Assembly: GCA_041946825.1 (NCBI GenBank)
Contig: JBHGBD010000005.1
Location: forward strand, 1 to 64,000
Direction: 5' to 3'
From: CAZTHM01 sp041946825
GTDB taxonomy: Bacteria > Acidobacteriota > Terriglobia > UBA7540
Length of the DNA: 64,000 nt
The notes beneath the pieces were generated by a model. It was not told the origin of the DNA, searched no databases, and worked only from the letters and a program-made list of their open reading frames with translations. Below, in pieces: positions 54,338 through 63,334 of this stretch. A program made the position numbers and the translations under genes. Every line of letters begins with the position of its first letter. The stretch's first letter is position 1.

Positions 54338-55072
54338 TCAGTCTTCTTCGCCTTCTGCCTTCGCCACTGCCTCGCGCCGATTTGTGATCCACCAGATCCC
54401 GCCGAGCAAGAGCGCCCCGGCACTCACGACGCTGGGAATCTTCGAAAGCGCGCGGTAGGTGTACAGTGGCAGCGGATCGTGGGGAACATTGGTTGGGAAT
54501 CCCAATTCCTCAAACGGCACGGCCGAAAGGTACAGAACCGAAGTGCCGCCGGCTTCTTCTTTGCCGTAGATGTGTTGAACGTATCCGCTAGGATTCTCGC
54601 GCAAGCGCTTCTCCGCCTCCGCTAACAGCTCTGAACGCTCGCCGAAGATGCTGGCTTGCACAGGACAGATCTCCGTGCAGGCGGGCTGCTGTCCTTCAGC
54701 CTGCCGGGCGGCGCACATGGTGCACTTCCTCACCTTGGGCAGGGCGGATTTCCATTCATAGCGCGGAATGCTGAACGGACACGCCATCATGCAGTAGCGG
54801 CATCCCATGCAGCGGTCCGCTTCGTATATCACCGGCCCCGCTGCTGTCTTCTTCAACGCTCCGACGGGGCAAACTGATGCGCATGTCGGATCTTGGCAGT
54901 GCATGCAGAACTTGCGCACGAAGACAGCTCCATGCGTTTCGACAATATTGAGAGTGTCAGATGTCAACTCTGTATCTGCGTTTTCAGGAAGTCCGTTCGC
55001 CTCCTTGCAGGCACCAACGCATGCACCGCATCCGATACAGCGTGTTGTGTCGACCAAGATCGCTTTGCTCAT
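54338..55072 (-). CDS. HybA-like 4Fe-4S ferredoxin, membrane-anchored
   Basis: The 244-residue product has four [4Fe-4S] motif sets: CIGCGACVGACK near residue 12, CMHCQDPTCASVCP, CMGCRYCMMACP and CTMCAARQ with CTEICP. A C-terminal membrane helix (VVSAGALLLGGIWWI) anchors it. This is the arrangement of HybA/PsrB-like electron carriers that work with NrfD/HybB. I chose the ATG at 55072 (MSKAILVDTTRCIGCG). No hydrogenase or reductase catalytic gene is visible. Confidence 0.92.
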   Translation of the reverse strand: MSKAILVDTTRCIGCGACVGACKEANGLPENADTELTSDTLNIVETHGAVFVRKFCMHCQDPTCASVCPVGALKKTAAGPVIYEADRCMGCRYCMMACPFSIPRYEWKSALPKVRKCTMCAARQAEGQQPACTEICPVQASIFGERSELLAEAEKRLRENPSGYVQHIYGKEEAGGTSVLYLSAVPFEELGFPTNVPHDPLPLYTYRALSKIPSVVSAGALLLGGIWWITNRREAVAKAEGEED

Positions 55073-55378
55073 TTGTTCAGTCGCTCCACGGGAATGGCGC
55101 TCAGCGCCACGAAGTCCCACTCACCGCCGCAATCCGCTGTCTTCATAAGCACGCCACATGCCGCCGAAGTCAGTTGAAAAACACTACATAAGGCCATTTT
55201 TCCCGAGATTTCGGGACACTTTGCCTGCCCTTCGCCAAGCATCGTGAAATCACACAGTCCGTGTGCCTTCTGTTGTCATGCGGGATGGTGATGAGGCTGG
55301 CGAGGGGAAGGGAGAGGCACCGGATTCTGCCACCTCCCAAACGTCCGCCCTGAGGGAGGTGGCACCGGAATTCGCGAT
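55073..55378. other. Gap between HybA-like and GcvH-like genes
   Basis: This 306-base gap holds no gene. An 11-bp hairpin (TGCCACCTCCC/GGGAGGTGGCA, 55328-55364) lies near the GcvH-like gene end. It lacks a T tract, so it may be only a partial terminator. Confidence 0.5.
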
Positions 55379-56086
55379 CTAACGCGGACGCAAGAACTCA
55401 GCCTCAAAGGCTTGCCAAACGTCCGCGTCGAAGGACCTGAGCGAACCAGCAGCGGGGATGCCACCATCAAGGCTGGTCTCGCCTAACGCGAAGTCAGAAT
55501 CGAACCGTTGCCAGAGAAAGTCGCTGAAGCGACGGACCTCCTGCTCAAACCACGTCACGGCTTTTTCACCCAGCCGCCAGGCGGGCTTCTCTTCCGCCAA
55601 ACGCGAGGGCAGGAATTCACAGACCCAGCCTTCGGTGTAGGGCGCCTGGAAGACGAGCTCCGGCCGGTCCTGAAGGTCGCCGTTCACTTTGACGACGCGG
55701 CCGGTAACCGGAGCCGGCACCGTCAGCGTGCGGTCCCCCGCCGCGATGCGGAAGAGTGGCGCCCCGGCCCAGACCTCGCTCCCCACCCTGGGAGGAATAA
55801 CCCTGCTCACGGCACCCACCGCCTGTCCAACGAGGGCGTCCACTCCAACATGGAACGCTCCCTGCGGTCGAGGCCGGAGCCAATTGTGATTCTCGGAAAG
55901 ATAGACAGCCTCTGGCAAAGGCGGCCAATCCCTGCGGATCGCCGGGTGAGGTGCCTCCCGCCCCGCCGAATCAGCACCCCTCGCCGGAACCAGCCCCGGC
56001 GCGGCACGGCGAGCCTCCCACTTCTGCAGAGCCAGGTCCGCCAGGATGAATCCGAGGAACATCAGCACTACGAAGATTGCGACCAT
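55379..56086 (-). CDS. Membrane-anchored GcvH-like protein without lipoyl lysine (1)
   Basis: The 235-residue product has an N-terminal membrane helix (IFVVLMFLGFILADLAL), then a GcvH-like domain at about 65-165: LSENHNWLRPRPQGAFHVGV, DALVGQAVGAVSRVIPP and VPAPVTGRVVKVNGDLQDRP followed by EGWVCEFLPS. The position of the lipoyl lysine, in VAESVKAASDIY of E. coli, is occupied by IAAGDRTLTVPAP here, without Lys. A 60-residue extra C-terminal region follows. It cannot be lipoylated at the usual place, so it is not a normal glycine-cleavage protein. Confidence 0.8.
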   Translation of the reverse strand: MVAIFVVLMFLGFILADLALQKWEARRAAPGLVPARGADSAGREAPHPAIRRDWPPLPEAVYLSENHNWLRPRPQGAFHVGVDALVGQAVGAVSRVIPPRVGSEVWAGAPLFRIAAGDRTLTVPAPVTGRVVKVNGDLQDRPELVFQAPYTEGWVCEFLPSRLAEEKPAWRLGEKAVTWFEQEVRRFSDFLWQRFDSDFALGETSLDGGIPAAGSLRSFDADVWQAFEAEFLRPR

Positions 56087-56182
56087 GATGACATGCCTCC
56101 CCTTCGGACGGGGTCACTGCCCGTCCCGGAATTAGTCTTTGTTCGCCTTCCTGAAATCCCCGCAATCCGCGCATTCGGCGGA

Positions 56183-56857
56183 TCAGGAAAGGAAGAACTC
56201 TCGCAGGAGCGCGTCCCATCGCTCCTCGGGCACCCGCGCCAGAACGTCGGGCACGGCGTGACCGCCGTCCTGAAGATAAACGCCGGCGTGGCCGTCAATC
56301 TTGCCCTGAAGCGCCATGACGGATTCTTCCATCCAGCGCTGCGCCAGCCGGCCCCTCAGCAGGTTCTTCAGGTTCCCGTCGGCAGCGGGAGCGTGGACCT
56401 CGAGCAGCCACCCTTCGCCGAACGGGTCGTCGTGAACGAGTTCAGGGTTTTGAATAGCTTCCATGTTCACGTCGATGATTTCGCCCTCGATCGGCGAGAG
56501 CATCTGGAACCGGTGCGAGCCCCGCGTGATCGTCCAGCCCTTTTCTCCCTGCCGTACCCAGTGGCGGCGTTCGGGCAACTCAAGCACGTCCACCTTGCCC
56601 ATTAAGCGGGCGGCGAAATCGTCAAGACCGATGCGAACTACCCCCGGTGCTTCCTTCATTGCCCAGGTATGACCGGGGTGATAGGAAAGATGGGCGGGAA
56701 GCTTGAAACCGCCGACCACGTTGATGGGGAAACCAACTTCTTCTTCCCCTTGCCCGTGAGCGGAAACCGTTTCGACGCGCTGCGGGGCGCGCCGTTGGAA
56801 GTAGTAGTCCACCAAAACGAAGATTACGAAGGTTGTCAGAACCAGAATTGCGACCAT
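56183..56857 (-). CDS. Membrane-anchored GcvH-like protein without lipoyl lysine (2)
   Basis: The 224-residue product has an N-terminal membrane helix (MVAILVLTTFVIFVLVDYYF) and a GcvH-like domain: LSYHPGHTWAMKEAPGVVRI, LMGKVDVLELPERRHW, then MLSPIEGEIIDVNMEAIQNP and EGWLLEVHAP. The lipoyl-lysine position reads TRGSHRFQM, without Lys. The ATG at 56857 follows GGTGG. It is the first gene of the cluster and a paralogue of the next gene. Electron-carrier scaffolding or a redox-module role is a guess. Confidence 0.8.
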   Translation of the reverse strand: MVAILVLTTFVIFVLVDYYFQRRAPQRVETVSAHGQGEEEVGFPINVVGGFKLPAHLSYHPGHTWAMKEAPGVVRIGLDDFAARLMGKVDVLELPERRHWVRQGEKGWTITRGSHRFQMLSPIEGEIIDVNMEAIQNPELVHDDPFGEGWLLEVHAPAADGNLKNLLRGRLAQRWMEESVMALQGKIDGHAGVYLQDGGHAVPDVLARVPEERWDALLREFFLS

Positions 56858-57404
56858 GGGCCACCTCGCGACCCGCCCCGAGATATTTGGGGTCTCGGGA
56901 GCAGTTGAAGTCCGCATCACCAGAGGGCACGCGGCCCGCCAATTCACGAGCAAACCCACAAGGGGAGGCGGCCATGAACCTCTTGTAAATCAGATAGATA
57001 ATCCAGATTAACAGGATGGCGGAAATCGGGAACAAAGACCGAAGGAAGCGCAACCGTTGAGATTCTCAGCATGCTCGGGACTGGGTCGTAATGGATTCAG
57101 TGACATGCCCTTGGAGAGCCAATGGGTTACGGGCTGTTTAGAATCGCAACAGGGGGTGTAAAGAAGTTCGACGATCTCGGAAACACGCCAGCAAGACAAA
57201 ATGCCAGATTCTTCATTCCATTAGTAAAGCAGCCCAGGCGCTCAGTCGAGGGATTTCGTGCTCAGCTCTCGACCCTCAATTCCTGCGCGTCGGGACTCAC
57301 GCGAACCCCAGCCAACTTCCCATCCGAAAAACCGTCCAATATCTGGTATAAGAAACGGGTTCGGGACTCGATCAAGAATCGGGTCCGAAAAAGGGGGAGA
57401 TTTG
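56858..57404. other. Gap between GcvH-like and DPP III-like genes
   Basis: This 547-base divergent gap should hold promoters for both strands. A short minus-strand frame near 57,050 encodes a hydrophobic segment (SAILLIWIIYLIYKRF), but it continues into the GcvH-like gene in the wrong frame and has no clear start, so I do not call it. No terminator or riboswitch was found. Confidence 0.5.
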
Positions 57405-59402
57405 GTGGCCAAAAAGTGGTGCGCATTTGTCGTTATTTTCTTTGTGGGTTTTGCTCCCACGGCGAGGATCCGCGCCCAGGATTCTTCCAGCCAAGTGGAC
57501 CGCGTCGGGGCAACAGGTTTCCTGCAAGTCGAGGCGGAAAGCTTCAAGGACCTTTCGCTAAAGGAAAAGACGTTGGCGTATTGGCTGTCCATGGCCGCCA
57601 TTGCCATCCATCCCATCGTTTACGATCAGAACTCCGCTTACGGACTGCGCATCAAGCGGTTGCTGGAAGGAATCGTGACGCATCCTCAGGGGATTGACCC
57701 GGCAGCGATGAAGAAGATCACCGACTACACCAAACTTTTCTGGGCCAATCGCGGCAACCACAACGACTTCACTTCGCAGAAGTTTCTGCCGGAATTTACT
57801 CCCGGCGAGTTGCGCGCCTCCGCCGAGCGAGCGGTGAAGAACCGGGCGCGCATCGGGCCGCCGTGGCGGCTGCTGAAGGAGCTCGAAGAGTTGCACAAGC
57901 CGATCTTCGATCCCGACTTCGAGCCCATGCTGACATCGAAGAATCCTCCCGCCGGCAAGGACGCGCTCGAGTGGAGCGCCAACAATCTTTACAGCGGAGT
58001 CCAGCTCAAGGACCTCGCAAACTTCAAGGAAAAGTACGGGCTCAACTCGCGCCTCGTAAAGCGCAACGGTAAATTGGTCGAAGAGGTCTATCGCGCCGGA
58101 ACGCCGGATGGCAAGATTCCGCCGGGGCGTTACGCCGCCGAGCTCAATCGCGCCATCCGTTATCTGCGCATGGCGCTGCCGTACGCGAGCGTCTCGCAGC
58201 AGAAAGTCATCAACCGCCTGATCCGCTACTACCAGACGGGCAGCGCCAACGACTGGCGCGAATTCAACGTTGCCTGGGTGTCTGACAACTCGCGCGTGGA
58301 TTTCACCAACGGATTTATTGAGGTTTACAAAGACGTCCGGGGAGTGAAGGGCGCGGCGCAGGCTTACGTCACGGTCATCGACGAGCCGATGAACAAGGCG
58401 ATGCGCGCGCTGGTCGAGAACGCCGCCTACTTCGAGCAGCGCGAGCCCTGGGCCGACCAGTACAAAATCGAGAACCCGAAGCCGCCGCTCGCCATGGCCG
58501 TCGAGACGGTCGCCGAAACGGCGGACTTCAACATCACCACCATCGGCGAGAATCTTCCCAACGAAAACGAAGTGCGCGAGAAGTTCGGCAGCAAGAGCTT
58601 TATCTTCACCGGCTCGATGCGGGCGCTGGCGTCGGCGACGGGCGAAAAGGTGACGGAGGAATTCGCCTACTCGCCCGAGGAAATCGAGCGCGCCCGCAAA
58701 TACCGCGAGCTCTCGAACAACCTCTACACCGCCATGCACGAAGTGCTTGGTCATGGCTCGGGCAAGCGCAATCCCAAGCTGACCGAGGAGCCGGCGTTTT
58801 ACATCAAGGAATATTTCTCGACGCTGGAAGAAGCGCGCGCCGACCTCGTGGCGCTGTGGAATTTCTTCGATCCTAAGCTGATTGAGATCGGCGTGCTGCC
58901 CGACATCGAAGTCGCCAAGGCCGCTTACGACGGCGAAGCCCGCGCCGCGCTCGTGCAGCTTCGCGAAGTTCCCACCGGCGATACGATTGAGGAAGACCAC
59001 CGGCGCGGCACGCAGCTCATCGTCAATTTCATCCGCGAGAAGACCAGCGCCATCGAACCGGTCGAGCGCGACGGCAAGGTTTACATGGTGGTGAAGGATT
59101 ACGCCAAGATGCGCGAGGGCGTTGGCATGTTGCTCGCCGAGCTCATGCGCATCAAGGCCGAGGGCGATTACGACGCCGCCAAGGATTTGATTACTCGCTA
59201 CGGCATCCACTTCAATAAGGACTGGCGCGACCAGATCGTCGCGCGCTACAAGAAACTTGATTTGCCGACGTATTGGACCGGTATCAATCCCGATCTGATC
59301 CCGAAGTATGGCGTCGGCGGGCGCATCAGCGACGTCGAAATCGTTTACCCGCGCGACATCGCGAAGCAGGCGCTGCGGTACGCGGAAATCGCGGGGAAGT
59401 GA
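57405..59402 (+). CDS. Exported DPP III-like peptidase (M49 family)
   Basis: The 665-residue product has a signal peptide (WCAFVVIFFVGFAPTARIRA) and the M49 zinc motif HEVLGHGSGK (His445, Glu446, His450) with the later EEARAD (Glu475-476). Dipeptidyl peptidase III removes dipeptides from N-termini; bacterial DPP III relatives of this length occur in Bacteroidetes and Acidobacteriota. I chose a GTG at 57405 because GGGGGAG lies 5 bases upstream; a longer frame lacks a signal. A run of GATTTGTG repeats follows the gene. Confidence 0.9.
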   Translation: MAKKWCAFVVIFFVGFAPTARIRAQDSSSQVDRVGATGFLQVEAESFKDLSLKEKTLAYWLSMAAIAIHPIVYDQNSAYGLRIKRLLEGIVTHPQGIDPAAMKKITDYTKLFWANRGNHNDFTSQKFLPEFTPGELRASAERAVKNRARIGPPWRLLKELEELHKPIFDPDFEPMLTSKNPPAGKDALEWSANNLYSGVQLKDLANFKEKYGLNSRLVKRNGKLVEEVYRAGTPDGKIPPGRYAAELNRAIRYLRMALPYASVSQQKVINRLIRYYQTGSANDWREFNVAWVSDNSRVDFTNGFIEVYKDVRGVKGAAQAYVTVIDEPMNKAMRALVENAAYFEQREPWADQYKIENPKPPLAMAVETVAETADFNITTIGENLPNENEVREKFGSKSFIFTGSMRALASATGEKVTEEFAYSPEEIERARKYRELSNNLYTAMHEVLGHGSGKRNPKLTEEPAFYIKEYFSTLEEARADLVALWNFFDPKLIEIGVLPDIEVAKAAYDGEARAALVQLREVPTGDTIEEDHRRGTQLIVNFIREKTSAIEPVERDGKVYMVVKDYAKMREGVGMLLAELMRIKAEGDYDAAKDLITRYGIHFNKDWRDQIVARYKKLDLPTYWTGINPDLIPKYGVGGRISDVEIVYPRDIAKQALRYAEIAGK

Positions 59403-59404
59403 AA

Positions 59405-59437
59405 GATTTGTGATTTGTGAAATGTGATTTGTGATTT
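59405..59437 (+). repeat. GATTTGTG direct repeats
   Basis: Four imperfect copies of GATTTGTG occur back to back right after the peptidase stop codon. Their role is unknown; similar short intergenic repeats occur elsewhere in the window. Confidence 0.65.
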
Positions 59438-59541
59438 CAAGGGGGCTGGCGCAGACATTGTCCTCTAATGTCCGCGGCCTGCGCGACTCGCAGACATCAC
59501 AAGACGATGTCTGAGCCAGCCGCCAACAAACTGGGCATTGT

Positions 59542-59907
59542 CTACTTCAGATTCAGGCGTCGCGTGGGGAGGTCAGGAACGCGCAAGAGCTTTTCATCAT
59601 TGGTAAGCAGTTCGGCTTGCAGACTCTGTGCCGTGGCCGCAACAATCGCGTCGGGAAGTTTGAGCGAGTACTTTCGCCTTAAGCGGATCGCCAAGTCCCT
59701 GATTTCCTCAGTGAGTTCAATCGTGACTACCTCGGATAGGAACTTGCGGATAGCATCCAAGGCAGCGTCATCGACCGCAGGGTAAGACAGCAATTCCATC
59801 TCCGAGATAACCGAAATGAAGTACTGCGCTGCCGGGAGGGGTTGGGCCAGCCTGCCGCCAAGGAGATAAAGGATCGCGTTGGTGTCGAGGACTTTCTTCA
59901 AGACCAC
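59542..59907 (-). CDS. vapC: PIN-domain toxin, VapC-like
   Basis: The 121-residue product has the PIN-domain acidic set: KKVLDTNAILYLL at the N-terminus (Asp8), the helix ISVISEMELLSYP with Glu, LPDAIVAATA (Asp about 86) and LLTNDEKLL. VapC toxins cleave RNA. The start is GTG at 59907, overlapping the antitoxin stop by 10 bases. It should form a pair with the upstream gene. Confidence 0.9.
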   Translation of the reverse strand: MVLKKVLDTNAILYLLGGRLAQPLPAAQYFISVISEMELLSYPAVDDAALDAIRKFLSEVVTIELTEEIRDLAIRLRRKYSLKLPDAIVAATAQSLQAELLTNDEKLLRVPDLPTRRLNLK

Positions 59908-60110
59908 TCGTTGCGCACGCGGGTTTGGTAGGTGAGGGGCTCCTCGCTGAGGGAGAGAACGCCGGAATAGGCTGCTAGATCCGTGATGCGCGGCTCGGTC
60001 GCGGCCGCCTCCAGAGTCCGCTCAATTCTCAGCCAGTCTTCATAGCCGATTTCAACCGCCACCGGCCGTTGTGCCGCGTCGGTCAGGATTTTCTTCCGAA
60101 TTTTCTGCAT
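59898..60110 (-). CDS. Small antitoxin, VapB-like partner
   Basis: The 70-residue product starts MQKIRKKILTDAAQRPVAVE and continues with GYEDWLRIERTLEAA and a disordered acidic C-terminus. It overlaps vapC by 10 bases, the usual antitoxin position. The N-terminus could bind DNA but matches no family I can name. The ATG at 60110 has AAGGACGGC upstream. Confidence 0.75.
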   Translation of the reverse strand: MQKIRKKILTDAAQRPVAVEIGYEDWLRIERTLEAAATEPRITDLAAYSGVLSLSEEPLTYQTRVRNEWS

Positions 60111-60375
60111 GCCGTCCTTCCTGTCATTTCCATCGCGCGGCTTGTTCCCCGGAGGCTGCACGCCTCAGGGCGCCGCTCAATGAGAACATTATACCAGCCA
60201 GCAACGACCTCCACCCATCATTGAGTTACTTGTTTCTTCCCGTTGACACGCGTTGGGGGTTGTTCTAACGTCCTGCGTGGTTTCCGAAGGCCCTGCGCTC
60301 TGCGAAGCGTGGCGTTGGCCTGATACCCCTCACTGAACCCTTGCGCGCTACGCACTTCAATCATGAGGCCGCACG

Positions 60376-62316
60376 ATGCGATCCAATCTCAAAATAACTC
60401 CATTTGCCATCTTCCCCCTTCTCCTCGGGATCGTCATTTCCGATGTTGGCATCGCGGCGGACGCAACGCCGGCGATTATCCCCAAGCCCGCCAAGCTGGA
60501 GGTCAGGCCCGGCGCATTCGAGTTTGCCGAGGGATCGAAGATTGAACTGCAATCAGACGATCAAGACGCCCGCTGGGTGGCGGATTACCTTTCCGAGTTC
60601 CTGTCCAAAGCGACGGGGCGCCCCTTTCCTGTGCAAGTCGCCCCGGGCAACGGGCCGCTGCCCGGTGACGTTGTGCTGTCGCTCGCCGCGGGTTCATCGC
60701 TCGGCCCGGAGGGCTATGCGCTGACCGTCTCGCCGCAGAATATTCGCATTAATGCCTGGAAGCCCGCCGGGCTGCTCTACGGCGCCGAAACGCTCCGGCA
60801 GTTGCTGCCTGCGGAAATCGAGTCAAACGCTACGGTGAAGCAACCACTGGGAATTTCGTGCCTGCGCATCCAGGATCAGCCGCGCTATTCCTGGCGCGGC
60901 CTTTTACTTGATTGCAGCCGCACGTTTCTTCCCATTCCCTATCTGCGTACCACGATCGACCGCATGGCGCTCTACAAACTGAACGTGCTCCATCTGCACT
61001 TGACGGACGATCAGGGTTGGCGGCTGGAAATCAAAAAGTATCCGCAACTCACCACGGTGGGCGCCCACTACAGCCAGCGCTATGGCGGAGGTGGTGGTTT
61101 CTACACGCAACAGGAAATGCGCGAACTGATCGAATACGCTCGCCGGCGCAACATCACGATTGTCCCCGAAATCGAGATGCCCGGACACTCGACGGAAGTC
61201 ATGGCGGTCTTCCCGGAGCTCGCTTGTCTGCTGCCCGAGCCACAGAAATTTGAGGTTCACCCGTTTTGGGAAGGTGCCGTCGGCCTGACGCAGCCGCTGT
61301 GTGTGGGAAACGAAAAACTCTATCCCATGTACCGGGAAATTCTCGGCGAAGTCATCGACCTGTTCCCATCAAATTTCATTCACGTGGGCGGCGACGAAGC
61401 GCCGAAATCCGCCTGGAAGAAGTGTTCTCGCTGCCAGGCGCGCATCAAGGCGGAAGGATTGAAGGACGAAGACGAGTTGCAAAGTTACTTCATCCGCCAG
61501 ATGGGGAAGTTCATTGAATCAAGGGGCCGGCGGCTGATCGGATGGGACGAGATCCTGGAAGGGGGCCTGGCGCCCGGCGCGACCGTCATGTCGTGGCGTG
61601 GCACCAAAGGCGGCGTGGCGGCGGCCCAGATGGGTCACGACGTGGTGATGTCGCCGTATCCTTATACCTACTTCGATTACACCTATCACACGACGCCGAC
61701 AGAGAAAGTTTACGGATACGATCCCGCCGCCACGGAATTCACTCCGGCGCTGGCCCAGCACATCCTGGGCGTGCAGGCGAATATGTGGACGCACATCGCG
61801 GAAACGGAATCGGCCATCGATTACCAGATCTATCCGCGGGCGCTGGCGCTGGCGGAAGTCGCCTGGACGCCGCAACCCCTGCGCGACTGGAGTGATTTCA
61901 GCCGCCGGGAGCGCGCGCACTATCCGCGCTTGCGGTCGCTCGGCATCAAATACTGCGATGTCGCGGCACAAGGCAGAAAGCTGGGCGCATGGCAGGCCTC
62001 GGACCTCGCTGCCGAGACCCCGCGCCCGTTCGAGTGGGACGCCACAACTTCCCTGCCGGATTCAGGCGAAGTCGAAGTGCAAGTGCGGCGCGATGCCGGC
62101 GAAAAGTGGACTTACGTCCGCTCGGTCGTCCTTCTCGAAGATGGCAAAGAGATCAGCCAGATCACCTTCCCCGGGCCGCTCGATGCGGCGAACGACGTGA
62201 ATGTCGGCTGGCTGCGCGTCACTCGCCGGCGGTCGGGGGCGCGATACGCGGTGCGCGTGATGATTCAAGGCCCAAAGGACTACAGCGTGTCGGGGAGTGT
62301 CTGGCTCATGGAATGA
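60376..62316 (+). CDS. Exported beta-N-acetylhexosaminidase, GH20
   Basis: The 646-residue product has a signal peptide (IFPLLLGIVISDVGIAA), a GH20b N-terminal domain, and a GH20 catalytic barrel from about 155 to 500. The catalytic pair lies in HVGGDEAPKSAW (Asp340-Glu341), and VLHLHLTDDQGWRLEIKKYP and IVPEIEMPGHSTE are typical. The remaining 120 residues form a C-terminal beta domain. It removes terminal GlcNAc or GalNAc from glycans such as chitin oligomers. A GAGG precedes the ATG by 8 bases. Confidence 0.95.
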   Translation: MRSNLKITPFAIFPLLLGIVISDVGIAADATPAIIPKPAKLEVRPGAFEFAEGSKIELQSDDQDARWVADYLSEFLSKATGRPFPVQVAPGNGPLPGDVVLSLAAGSSLGPEGYALTVSPQNIRINAWKPAGLLYGAETLRQLLPAEIESNATVKQPLGISCLRIQDQPRYSWRGLLLDCSRTFLPIPYLRTTIDRMALYKLNVLHLHLTDDQGWRLEIKKYPQLTTVGAHYSQRYGGGGGFYTQQEMRELIEYARRRNITIVPEIEMPGHSTEVMAVFPELACLLPEPQKFEVHPFWEGAVGLTQPLCVGNEKLYPMYREILGEVIDLFPSNFIHVGGDEAPKSAWKKCSRCQARIKAEGLKDEDELQSYFIRQMGKFIESRGRRLIGWDEILEGGLAPGATVMSWRGTKGGVAAAQMGHDVVMSPYPYTYFDYTYHTTPTEKVYGYDPAATEFTPALAQHILGVQANMWTHIAETESAIDYQIYPRALALAEVAWTPQPLRDWSDFSRRERAHYPRLRSLGIKYCDVAAQGRKLGAWQASDLAAETPRPFEWDATTSLPDSGEVEVQVRRDAGEKWTYVRSVVLLEDGKEISQITFPGPLDAANDVNVGWLRVTRRRSGARYAVRVMIQGPKDYSVSGSVWLME

Positions 62317-62413
62317 TTCTTGATTTGCGATTTTGGATTTGAGGAACAGTCCGCGACCGCCTATTCGCGGTTGCCACAACCCATGATTGCTCCAGGCGCG
62401 GTGCCAGCAATCG

Positions 62414-63202
62414 TCACTTGTCGCTGGCTTTCGGCTTGCTCCCGGCGCGGTCGTAAACGCGCTGGATGCTGAGCGGCTGTGAAAGCGCCGGATCCTCGAG
62501 TCGCGCGGTCACGAAGAGTTCCTTGCCGTCTGAGCTGACGCGGTACAACTCCGTGAGTTTCCCGGAGCGCCCTGCCTTACGCTCGACGACCAACTGGCTT
62601 CCTTCCCATTGAGTCTTGGTTGAGATTTTTTCGCCATTGACATCTTTTTCCGAATGCTTCTTCCCGTCGGGGTAAAGGTTGCGCACCTGGCCATCGTCGT
62701 CGGTGAGAACGATCCGCTTCTCCTGCAGATCAACCCTCAGGAGCTTTGGCGCGCTGGCGAGCATCTCCATTTCCTGCTCACTTAGACCGCGGGGTTGCCT
62801 TTCCATCCCGCCTCGACCGCGCCGGCCGCCAGGGAAGCCGATTCCCCCTATCGGACCTCCGATGCCGCCGCCGGGATATCCTCCACCAGGATAGCCGCCG
62901 CCGCGCGGGTAAGTCCCGCCCCCACCCGGATACGGAACGCCGCCGCCGGGATAGTCCTCCCCGGAGGGGTCATTACCTCCGCCGCTCGGGTAGTTACCGC
63001 CCGAACGCCGCCGGCCCGCGGAACTCTGCTCCCGCGCACCCTGGATCTTCGCGCGCGCGTTGTCGCTCTCGCCTTCGTTGATATTCCATTGACCGCCCAG
63101 TTGGGATTTGTCCTGCGCGCGCATTCGTGGCGCGAGGCCGGTCAGAAGGCCGCAAACGGCCAAAGGAATCGCCAGACGAGCCTTGAAACCCAGGTTCTTC
63201 AT
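62414..63202 (-). CDS. Exported glycine-rich protein of unknown function
   Basis: The 262-residue product has a signal peptide (IPLAVCGLLTGLAPRMRAQ). Residues about 75-135 are a low-complexity block of repeated PGGG and YPGGG units (for example GGGYPGGGYPGGGIGG). The C-terminal half has KLLRVDLQEKRIVLTDDDGQ and ELYRVSSDGKELFVTARLED, suggesting a compact beta domain. I chose the ATG at 63202 (MKNLGFKARL). No family can be named. Confidence 0.7.
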   Translation of the reverse strand: MKNLGFKARLAIPLAVCGLLTGLAPRMRAQDKSQLGGQWNINEGESDNARAKIQGAREQSSAGRRRSGGNYPSGGGNDPSGEDYPGGGVPYPGGGGTYPRGGGYPGGGYPGGGIGGPIGGIGFPGGRRGRGGMERQPRGLSEQEMEMLASAPKLLRVDLQEKRIVLTDDDGQVRNLYPDGKKHSEKDVNGEKISTKTQWEGSQLVVERKAGRSGKLTELYRVSSDGKELFVTARLEDPALSQPLSIQRVYDRAGSKPKASDK

Positions 63203-63334
63203 ACTCTTTCTTCCCCTTAGCCCACTCTTCACTGTTCTACTTCCCTACGATTCTCAGCGCTCCGCACTGGTTGTCCGGCGAGGTTGACGCGCGGGGGGAC
63301 GGCGCGTGGGCCATGGGACGGCATGAAGCCGCCA

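Noticed and set aside
55354..55376. TGGCAC as part of a sigma-54 promoter
   Set aside because: The downstream half is TTCGC rather than TTGC, and the orientation is opposite to the genes it would serve.
56622..57053. Hydrophobic minus-strand frame upstream of the GcvH-like gene
   Set aside because: Its N-terminal membrane segment is attractive, but the frame runs through the GcvH-like gene in the wrong phase and has no clear ribosome binding site.
57558..59210. Long minus-strand frame of 550 codons opposite the DPP III-like gene
   Set aside because: It arises from GC-rich codon bias of the real gene, which has the M49 zinc motif.
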